From Paenibacillus riograndensis SBR5 (GTDB taxonomy: Bacteria; Bacillota; Bacilli; Paenibacillales; Paenibacillaceae): a stretch of 64,000 bases of DNA. The translations under genes were made by a program, and so were the position numbers. Below are positions 58,501 through 64,000 of the stretch, piece by piece. The stretch is from the NCBI RefSeq assembly GCF_000981585.1, contig NZ_LN831776.1, forward strand, positions 1,627,001 to 1,691,000, given 5' to 3'. Under the pieces are notes generated by a model that was not told where the DNA came from, ran no database searches, and worked only from the letters and a program-made list of their open reading frames with translations. The stretch's first letter is position 1. The number at the start of each line of letters is the position of its first letter.

Positions 58501-59437
58501 TCTTAGCATCAAAAGCACGGCTACAGATCTGGACGAGCCGAAAGGAGATTCTATCAGCTATAAATATACTCTTAAGCCCGAAAACGGAACGGAAGGACTC
58601 GCCGGCACCCAGGGCGATTTCACGAAGAAATTTGCTTCCAATGGAATTTTTACGTATCGTCAGGTCGTTACGGATTCGCTGGGACTCTTCCGTGAGATTA
58701 CACATAGCCTCACGGTTGTAAACCGTCTCCCGAAAGTGAATATCACGTATCCGACTAGCGGTAACCAGGCCAAGCCCACCATCGTCAGCACGCTTACGCC
58801 GATCGTCAAATGGGATTATCAGGATGAGGATGGAGACCAACAGCAGCGGTATAAAGTAAGAATCATCAATTTAACAACTGGCGCAATAAAGGTGCAATCA
58901 GGTGAACAGGTTTCAAGTGCTAAGCAGTGGCAGGTGCCCGCTGGAGCGCTTGCAGAGTATGAGAAGTATGCGGTAGAGGTTGAGGCTTTCGACGGCTTTG
59001 ACTGGAGCGCGATTTCTCCGCGGAAATATTTTATGGTCAATCTGTTGACGGTAAAGGGCGGAGTCAAGCACACCGAGGAATGGAACGCTAACCGCCAAGC
59101 CTATAATCTGAAGCAAAGCGGAGATCCGGAAAGTCCGCGCGCTTATAACGTGTACTGGGCAGGAGAAGCCTTCGTGCTGCAGGCAAAGACAACCGGTCTT
59201 CCGGATACGGTTCAGGTAACGATGACGGGAGGGTATACAACGCAGCTCACCCCGGCTGATAGTGACAAGCTCATTTGGGATGGACAACTCACTGATCCTT
59301 CCTTTGAGAAATTACCAAATGGGCCGGTTACGTTCACCTTCACGGCAACGAATGAATATCAGACAAAGGTAGATACGGTGACAGTAGTCATTTCTGAGGA
59401 TTGGACGGAGTATTTCCGCAGTCATAGAATAAAGTGA
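55553..59437 (+). CDS. Giant secreted multi-PKD/Ig-like protein
   Basis: 1294 residues from ATG 55553, 9 nt behind GGAGAAAGG. Signal peptide (ESIILFLCFALLLPFLPR, cleavage near VQAAED). At least five PKD/Ig-like modules are marked by recurring (N/D)xPPxAxF and SDPDNEDV or DPDNDPLD blocks (near residues 265, 560, 660, 750, 860), and two further repeats with a YSDPENDPQEKYR and YQDEDGDQQQRYK pattern near 885 and 1085. It has no LPXTG, SLH or membrane anchor at its end (WTEYFRSHRIK). It is the last gene of the second Tad-like locus. Likely an extracellular adhesin or substrate of that machine. Confidence 0.72.
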   Translation: MKRLLKESIILFLCFALLLPFLPRPALEVVGLGTVVQAAEDDIIYYRDINFEAGQGSHGNQDNAITLDFPALKVINLKYNKITKRLTYDVAPGANLRVHLNSSYGTERIMTKMCSSIYTKKGYEYEKMDQYGEDQSWFCRENPYSYYDDRYWPADFGNLYSFVPYEERYKPYVDFDLSNIREKMKVTAPNVYFQGSNDLQEQDIRPGLAGDPELFRIRIVVHTDFLAGDPYGVGYTPAYWTPYMTRTAELIPNHPPSLSVGTPNGITLVNAPNLSGVNIEGYVSDPDNEDVTVTAEIPNVFYKKTVVPQAKFSKNFSIPIDAIQDSLPPGAYTMNITASDPSGMTAKASLTINVKQQMRNKSFVLVNTPVETKTKFFDSEGDAKHGERYRFDHDPYFFDNSMGIIGDSGLWRSSVYPSFPYSGVYVATFQGRDNPKNDDRFDVYRKWSRDNLSSMTFHVHRKPIALFSAKLMGGWLQITDSSYDLDHITASNKGLMDWQWQYKKTEGQVWTDGFPPAQLPGNDQYDIRLRVRDVDGENGAGVWSDWSQQTVGAAYNLPPVALFTVEPSIVSYRKATTIIDKSFDPDNDPLDVYNWTVIKDGWQQVWSHWGGATTPPNIAAYGVGTYQLTLKVHDNRGLWSEPYSQTVQVINHPPAAAFSMPTEVYRDTVITMENMTPDPDEDGDVLSYAWNARINNSSYYYSGGNRNQVMTIRDLIARSGITQQQAISDGWEMRLTASDGTLSSNATRNFTVLNHVPTAAINGPATVYQFDTKQYTSSDNDGDPSDMASLQYFWKVTDSDGATKLYKTPSIEVSFPNSGIYTLEHWAVDQIGAKSNIDTLKVNVLKNLAPSMTITSPAGTSENPSVLDAEKQGDPLVEWTYSDPENDPQEKYRLEFFTKEGILEKSVENADNTGLIRQYQVPNPTFNRFEYFTVLGRAYSKGSWSEISNEKMFIIDNPPKPGFSLLTDTGKDATKVPIYRTDVLSIKSTATDLDEPKGDSISYKYTLKPENGTEGLAGTQGDFTKKFASNGIFTYRQVVTDSLGLFREITHSLTVVNRLPKVNITYPTSGNQAKPTIVSTLTPIVKWDYQDEDGDQQQRYKVRIINLTTGAIKVQSGEQVSSAKQWQVPAGALAEYEKYAVEVEAFDGFDWSAISPRKYFMVNLLTVKGGVKHTEEWNANRQAYNLKQSGDPESPRAYNVYWAGEAFVLQAKTTGLPDTVQVTMTGGYTTQLTPADSDKLIWDGQLTDPSFEKLPNGPVTFTFTATNEYQTKVDTVTVVISEDWTEYFRSHRIK

Positions 59438-59455
59438 AATGTGAGGGGAACGTAC

Positions 59456-59494
59456 AGCGGGTGGAGGGGCTTTAGACGACTCCCTCTACCCGCT
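59456..59494 (+). terminator. Hairpin between the giant gene and the amidase
   Basis: AGCGGGTGGAGGG (59456-59468) pairs with CCCTCTACCCGCT (59482-59494) over 13 bp with one G-U. It overlaps the stop of the convergent gene. No T tract. Confidence 0.5.
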
Positions 59495-60116
59495 CTTCCT
59501 GCAGCCGCATCATTCGTGACGCAACAGAGGCAGGAGCTGCAGATCCCGAATTATGTAGACCAGAAGTATGGGCTGTCTTTCCGTGCACTCTGCGCATGTA
59601 ATAGGAGAGCTTGCCGCTGAAGATTTTATGCGCGCGCAGCGAAGAGGCGAAATCTTCGGGTGTTACGAAGCAGGAGGGCTTGGCAACGGGATGAACCGCA
59701 GATTTTTCGAATACAGAAGCGACAAAATGGGAGCAGAAATAGGCATCTTCCCGGTTGATTTCCACATTGAGCAGAACACCGATTAAGCCTAGCAGATGGT
59801 ATTTGTAGCGGTCCTGCTGCTCCATCATGCCTTTCACGTGGTTGTACATCTTCTCATATTCTGTTTTGCTCACACTGAGCTGATAGATTGCGCAGTCCGC
59901 ACTGTTGTAAAAAGGGTGCACAAAATCCTCGCGGATCAGCCCTGCGGCAAAGGGGTTATATGCTTTTTTCCGTCCAAAGCTGTACACCTCACTCAGCTCC
60001 CTGTCAAAAGCAATCGAAGCGTGATTAAGTTCAGCTCTGGTAAACCATTTAATAATTCCGCTAAAAGCAGTGCCCGTTCCGGTAAGCACAACATAGATAT
60101 TTCGGTTTGCATTCAT
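59472..60116 (-). CDS. Permuted papain-like (YiiX/NlpC-P60-type) amidase-like protein
   Basis: 214 residues from the ATG at 60116-60114 (minus strand). IIKWFTRAELNHASIAFD holds the active-site histidine near residue 32, and DAYFCSHFVASVFEKS holds the cysteine near residue 128. This His-before-Cys order is that of the permuted NlpC/P60 (YiiX/YaeF) clan. Members cut amide bonds, often in cell-wall or lipid-linked substrates. There is no signal peptide. The AGAAAGGGAT stretch just upstream gives a usable ribosome binding site. The substrate is unknown. Confidence 0.75.
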   Translation of the reverse strand: MNANRNIYVVLTGTGTAFSGIIKWFTRAELNHASIAFDRELSEVYSFGRKKAYNPFAAGLIREDFVHPFYNSADCAIYQLSVSKTEYEKMYNHVKGMMEQQDRYKYHLLGLIGVLLNVEINREDAYFCSHFVASVFEKSAVHPVAKPSCFVTPEDFASSLRAHKIFSGKLSYYMRRVHGKTAHTSGLHNSGSAAPASVASRMMRLQEERVEGVV

Positions 60117-60454
60117 CTTTGAGATCCCTTTCTGCTGGAAATAGTGTTGTCCGGTTAATCGCTTGCTTAAGTAATTCCATCTTACTGTATATTCCAGCGT
60201 TGTAAAACAAACTTTAGTCTTATTCAGTTACTGGACCAAAGGCTAAGTCGGAAACTGGTCCTATGCACGTTGCAGGGATTATCAATGGGTTATGGATGAG
60301 TCAGGTACAGTTCAAAGTACAGCGCTTTCATTATTTCTATCATACTCTACATTTGCTGAAGCGGCTTTTTATTTTCATAGGAAGAAAATAAATGAATAGA
60401 TTAGGCTGAACCCGCAAAAAATAAGCTGTTCAAACATAGGGTCTGTAAAAACAA

Positions 60455-60484
60455 TTGGAATTGCTTCCACATTAGTGTTACAAT
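60455..60484 (+). promoter_or_regulatory. Promoter of transketolase gene
   Basis: TTGGAA (60455-60460), an 18-nt spacer and TACAAT (60479-60484), 44 bp before the start codon. In the remaining stretch 60117-60454 I see no gene and no recognised RNA. Confidence 0.55.
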
Positions 60485-60527
60485 AATAGTCAAAATGACA
60501 TTCTTGATTACGAGGAGGATTATTTTC

Positions 60528-62576
60528 ATGACTGAACAGGCAAAAGAACAAGCAATCCATAAAGAAGAAAACTCCACTGTGGATAACCTGGCCATCACGA
60601 CGATCCGCACGCTTGCCATTGACGCGATTGAAAAAGCAAATTCCGGTCATCCGGGAATGCCGATGGGTTCAGCTCCAATGGGGTATCAGCTGTTTGCGAA
60701 GACTATGAATCATAATCCGGAGCACCCGACTTGGGTTAACCGTGACCGTTTTGTGCTGTCCGCAGGACACGGTTCCATGCTGCTGTACAGCCTGCTGCAC
60801 CTTAGCGGCTATGATCTGCCAATGGAGGAGCTGAAGCAATTCCGCCAATGGGGAAGCCTGACACCGGGACATCCGGAGTTCGGTCATACTGCAGGTGTTG
60901 ATGCAACTACAGGTCCGCTTGGACAAGGTATCGGTATGGCCGTAGGGATGGCGATGGCTGAAGCCCAGCTTGGCGCTACTTACAATAAAGGCGATCATAA
61001 TGTAATTGACCACTATACGTACGCAATCTGCGGCGACGGCGATTTGATGGAAGGGATTTCCTCCGAGTCTGCTTCGCTTGCCGGTCATTTGAAGCTGGGC
61101 AAACTGATTGTGCTCTACGATTCCAATGATATTTCGCTGGACGGCAAGCTGAACCTGGCGTTCTCCGAAAATGTAGCCAAACGTTTTGAAGCTTACGGCT
61201 GGCAAGTTCTGCGTGTGGAAGACGGCAACGACCTTCCGGCAATCAGCCAGGCGATTAGCGAGGCGCAGGCCGAGAGCGGCAAACCAACCTTGATCGAAGT
61301 GAAGACCGTCATCGGCTACGGCAGCCCGAACAAGCAAGGTAAAGGCGGCCACGGCGGTACTCACGGTTCCCCGCTGGGAGCAGAAGAAGCGAAGCTGACG
61401 AAGGATTTCTACAAATGGGTATACGAAGAGAATTTCTATGTGCCGGATGAAGTCCGTGTACGTTTTGCTGAAGTGAAGGAAAAAGGTATTGCAGCCAACA
61501 AAGCATGGGATGAGAAATTCGCTGCTTACAAAAAAGCATACCCTGAGCTTGCGGCTCAACTGGAAAGAGCGCTGAACGGCGAGCTTCCTGAAGGCTGGGA
61601 TGCTAACCTTCCGTTCTACAAAGCTGAAGACAAAGCGGTTTCCACACGTGTTGCTTCCGGTAATGCTCTGAACGGGCTAACGGCTGGTGTTCCGCAGCTG
61701 GTGGGCGGTTCCGCCGACCTCGAAAGCTCGACAATGACCCATCTGAACGGTCTTGACCAATTCACTCCGGATTCCTACGGTGGCCGCAATATCTATTTCG
61801 GCGTCCGCGAGTTCGGTATGGCTGCGGCGATGAACGGGATTGCCCTGCACAGCGGCCTTAAGGTATTTGGCGGCACCTTCTTCGTATTCACCGACTACCT
61901 CCGTCCGGCGGTTCGTCTGGCTTCGATTATGAAACTGCCGGTAACTTACGTGCTGACGCATGACAGTATCGCTGTCGGTGAAGACGGTCCTACCCATGAA
62001 CCGATTGAGCAGCTTGCATCCCTGCGCATCATTCCGGGTCTGACGGTTATCCGTCCGGCTGACGGCAATGAAACTTCTGCAGCCTGGGCATATGCGATGG
62101 AAAATACATCAAATCCGGTAGCGCTGGTGCTTACCCGCCAAAACCTGCCGATCCTGCAAGGCACCGTGGACGGAGTACGCGACAACATCAAACGCGGCGG
62201 TTATGTGATTTCCGATTCCAAGAACGGAACACCACAGGCACAGATTATCGCAACAGGCTCTGAGGTTCAATTGGCCGTAAAAGCACAGGCCGCTCTTGCC
62301 GAAGAAGGCATCGATGTCCGTGTCATCAGCTTGCCGAGCTGGGATCTGTTCGAGAAGCAGGATAAAGCTTACCGTGATTCCGTTATCCTCCCTGAGGTCA
62401 AAGCCCGTCTGGCTATCGAAATGGCGCAGACCTTCGGCTGGGAACGTTACACTGGTGATCAGGGCGATATTCTTGGCATTACAACCTTCGGTGCTTCTGC
62501 ACCTGGCGATACGGTAATCAAAGAATACGGCTTTACCGTAGAAAATGTAGTCAGCCGCGTCAAAGCCCTGCTATAA
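60528..62576 (+). CDS. tkt: Transketolase
   Basis: 682 residues from ATG 60528, 7 nt behind GAGGAGGAT. The N-terminal TPP-binding domain has [31 protein letters not shown] and [13 protein letters not shown] (the GDG..N-like motif), with [10 protein letters not shown] at ~290. The middle domain carries [20 protein letters not shown] with the catalytic glutamate. Length matches other bacterial transketolases (~660-690). It transfers two-carbon units in the pentose phosphate pathway. It appears to be cotranscribed with the small gene that follows. Confidence 0.95.
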   Translation: MTEQAKEQAIHKEENSTVDNLAITTIRTLAIDAIEKANSGHPGMPMGSAPMGYQLFAKTMNHNPEHPTWVNRDRFVLSAGHGSMLLYSLLHLSGYDLPMEELKQFRQWGSLTPGHPEFGHTAGVDATTGPLGQGIGMAVGMAMAEAQLGATYNKGDHNVIDHYTYAICGDGDLMEGISSESASLAGHLKLGKLIVLYDSNDISLDGKLNLAFSENVAKRFEAYGWQVLRVEDGNDLPAISQAISEAQAESGKPTLIEVKTVIGYGSPNKQGKGGHGGTHGSPLGAEEAKLTKDFYKWVYEENFYVPDEVRVRFAEVKEKGIAANKAWDEKFAAYKKAYPELAAQLERALNGELPEGWDANLPFYKAEDKAVSTRVASGNALNGLTAGVPQLVGGSADLESSTMTHLNGLDQFTPDSYGGRNIYFGVREFGMAAAMNGIALHSGLKVFGGTFFVFTDYLRPAVRLASIMKLPVTYVLTHDSIAVGEDGPTHEPIEQLASLRIIPGLTVIRPADGNETSAAWAYAMENTSNPVALVLTRQNLPILQGTVDGVRDNIKRGGYVISDSKNGTPQAQIIATGSEVQLAVKAQAALAEEGIDVRVISLPSWDLFEKQDKAYRDSVILPEVKARLAIEMAQTFGWERYTGDQGDILGITTFGASAPGDTVIKEYGFTVENVVSRVKALL

Positions 62577-62610
62577 TAGACGGATTAAGGACAAAGGGGA
62601 GAATGAGCAG

Positions 62611-62928
62611 ATGAGTCAGTTCACCAACGCGACAATTCAAAAAGCAGCTAATATTTATTACGATGGAAAAGTTACCAGCCGCACGGTTACTTTGCAGGAT
62701 AGCACTAAGGTGACGCTTGGCATCATGCTGCCTGGAGTATATGAGTTTGGTACGGAAGGTCCCGAGACGATGGAAATTCTGTCCGGCGAGCTGAAAGTAC
62801 TGCTTCCCGGTACAGATGTCTGGAAAGAAATCAAAGGCACAGATACCTTTCACGTTCCCGGCAACTCCAAGTTTGCGCTGGAAGTATTTGCATTAACTGA
62901 TTATTGCTGTTCTTACCCGGTTTTGTAA
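62611..62928 (+). CDS. ppnP: Pyrimidine/purine nucleoside phosphorylase PpnP (DUF1255)
   Basis: 105 residues from ATG 62611 (GGGGAG upstream). A single small cupin-like domain: ANIYYDGKVTSRTVTLQD, GIMLPGVYEFGTEGPETMEI, LSGELKVLLPG and FHVPGNSKFALEVF. This is the YaiE/PpnP family, about 95 residues in enterics. It phosphorolyses a range of nucleosides. Position after transketolase fits ribose-1-phosphate salvage into the pentose phosphate pathway. Strong terminator 23 nt downstream. Confidence 0.92.
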   Translation: MSQFTNATIQKAANIYYDGKVTSRTVTLQDSTKVTLGIMLPGVYEFGTEGPETMEILSGELKVLLPGTDVWKEIKGTDTFHVPGNSKFALEVFALTDYCCSYPVL

Positions 62929-62950
62929 TTGAATCTTTAGGATGATATGA

Positions 62951-62986
62951 TGTCCCGGCGGCTTTGGCTGCTGGGACACTTTTTTT
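62951..62986 (+). terminator. Intrinsic terminator after ppnP
   Basis: TGTCCCGGCGGC (62951-62962) pairs with GCTGCTGGGACA (62967-62978) with two G-U pairs, loop TTTG, followed by seven T. Confidence 0.88.
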
Positions 62987-63106
62987 GATCACATAGATGA
63001 ATCTACCAATTATTAATATTGACGGCTTAAGTTACGTTCTCATATACTTCCACTAGCTACTAGAGAGATTAACACGTCTCAGGCAGATTGAATGGGGGAT
63101 GGGAAT

Positions 63107-64000
63107 GTGGTAAGGTTACGCTTTTGCAAGGAAATACATAAGGTTACGATTGTTTTTTTCAGTTTTATATTACTAGGTTCATTATTCATCATTACAGGAT
63201 CAGTACAGGCAGCGGCAAACATTGTGAACCCCAATCAGGTATATTCCTATACTGTGATGCAAAGGGATATTGAAAGATTAGTGAAGGAATATCCTGATCT
63301 GGTATCTACAGAATCGCTGGGACAAACTGCTTATGGACGGCAGCTGTGGGCGGTGAAGCTAGGCCGGGGAGAATCCGTGCTGTTTCTTAACGGGTCGCAT
63401 CATGCCAGAGAATGGATGACAAGTGCGTTGCTGATGAAAATGATCGATACATATGCCCAAGCCTATTACAGCAATGGAAAAATTGCGGATTATAACGTAC
63501 GAAGCTTATTGGACGAAGTCAGCATCTGGGTCGTTCCGATGGTAAACCCGGATGGTGTTACTTTATCCCAGCAGGGTACAGCGGGGCTGCCGGTGAATCT
63601 GGCCCAAACGCTGCGCCGGTATAACGGAAACAGCACTAATTTTAACCGCTGGAAAGCAAATATGCAGGGAATTGACCTTAACCGCCAATATCCGGCGAGA
63701 TGGACTACGATTCAGGATGCGGTCAAGTATCCCTGGTATCAGAACTACAAAGGACAGAAGCCGGGGCAAGCTCCTGAAGTGCAGATGATGATGGATTTTA
63801 CACATAAAGTTGATCCGGAAGTTACAATTTCCTACCATAGCTCCGGGGAAATCATATTTTGGCACTTCAATACTTTGAACAGCAATCTGGCCCGTGATAA
63901 AACCATGGCCCGGGCCCTTGGCAACCTGACGGGATACTCTCTGGTGATTCCACAGAAGAATCCTTCAGGCGGCGGTTATAAAGACTGGTTCATTCAGGAG
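63107..64000 (+). CDS. M14 zinc carboxypeptidase, secreted (3' end cut by window edge)
   Basis: 298 codons stay open to the window edge from GTG 63107, behind AATGGGGGATGGG. A signal peptide (VTIVFFSFILLGSLFIITGS, cleavage near VQAAA) precedes the M14 fold: SLGQTAYGRQLWAVKLGRG, the zinc motif HHARE (H99 and E102), DLNRQYP and the third zinc ligand in ISYHSSGE near residue 245. Such enzymes trim C-terminal residues from peptides or cell-wall stem peptides outside the cell. The remaining active-site glutamate would lie beyond the window. Confidence 0.87.
   Translation, partial: MVRLRFCKEIHKVTIVFFSFILLGSLFIITGSVQAAANIVNPNQVYSYTVMQRDIERLVKEYPDLVSTESLGQTAYGRQLWAVKLGRGESVLFLNGSHHAREWMTSALLMKMIDTYAQAYYSNGKIADYNVRSLLDEVSIWVVPMVNPDGVTLSQQGTAGLPVNLAQTLRRYNGNSTNFNRWKANMQGIDLNRQYPARWTTIQDAVKYPWYQNYKGQKPGQAPEVQMMMDFTHKVDPEVTISYHSSGEIIFWHFNTLNSNLARDKTMARALGNLTGYSLVIPQKNPSGGGYKDWFIQE

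Noticed and set aside
60669..61559. Minus-strand frame of 296 codons opposite transketolase
   Set aside because: Antisense shadow of a highly conserved gene, no motif.
1..64000. CRISPR arrays, insertion sequences or intact prophage
   Set aside because: No regularly spaced identical repeats, no transposase and no phage structural genes were seen. The repeats found are tandem or dispersed but not spacer-like.

Overview
The window looks like a chromosomal segment of a Paenibacillus-type Firmicute. The grounds are strong AGGAGG-type ribosome binding sites, frequent TTG and GTG starts, many intrinsic terminators, lipoprotein-type binding proteins, a YesM/YesN-type two-component system, a copper-amine-oxidase-N domain secreted protein, and Tad loci of the Gram-positive kind. 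The species assignment is inference from family resemblance; no database was searched.

Layout. (1) 1-7.4 kb: a partial Lrp/AsnC regulator, an MBL-fold hydrolase, tRNA-Asn and tRNA-Ser, then a 1.1 kb intergenic stretch with repeats and a CodY-like box leading into a complete branched-chain amino-acid ABC operon (livHMGF plus a binding lipoprotein). (2) 7.5-22.4 kb: tRNA-Glu, then three near-identical tRNA-Leu(GAG) genes. Between the first tRNA-Leu and a second copy of its 3' tip lies a decaying island of about 12.5 kb, flanked by 137/136-bp direct repeats. It carries two intact FAD-dependent oxidoreductases plus fragments of at least three more, a two-permease/one-lipoprotein sugar ABC importer without its own ATPase, a YesM/YesN-type kinase/regulator pair, and a truncated beta-helix protein. 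Glycosidase scraps lie inside its left end and, outside the repeats, after the third tRNA-Leu. Two paralogous XRE regulators with matching operator palindromes each sit directly before a tRNA-Leu copy. (3) 22.6-31 kb: an MMPL exporter, a GT2 glycosyltransferase, a NarL-type two-component pair, glutathione peroxidase, Ohr, a small Cys-rich protein, a DCC-family protein and a copper-amine-oxidase-N/NTF2-like secreted protein.

(4) 31.1-41.8 kb: a first Tad-type pilus/secretion locus preceded by a promoter and a transcription-attenuator-like leader. It encodes TadZ-like, CpaF, TadB, TadC, Flp pilin, two TadE-like proteins, a DUF5702/TadG-like protein, a CpaA-type prepilin peptidase and a DUF6382-like/FHA protein. 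(5) 41.8-45.5 kb: housekeeping genes (TIGR01777 epimerase, DUF2621, endonuclease IV with a C-terminal extension, PurU). (6) 45.7-59.4 kb: a second, very divergent Tad-like locus. It has a CpaB/SAF protein, a TadZ-like protein whose P-loop has lost its lysine, a CpaF-like ATPase, two membrane platform proteins, two tiny tandem pilin-like proteins, two minor pilin-like proteins, and then three secreted proteins, two of them large PKD/Ig-like proteins. It has no prepilin peptidase and no canonical Flp pilin. This is the best candidate for an undescribed system in the window. (7) 59.5-64 kb: a papain-like amidase, transketolase, PpnP and a partial M14 carboxypeptidase.

How the parts fit. The liv operon imports branched-chain amino acids, probably under CodY. 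The island looks like a carbohydrate-oxidation/uptake module run by its own two-component system, with both intact oxidoreductases carrying the same upstream regulatory block. The two Tad loci may share parts, because each lacks components the other has.
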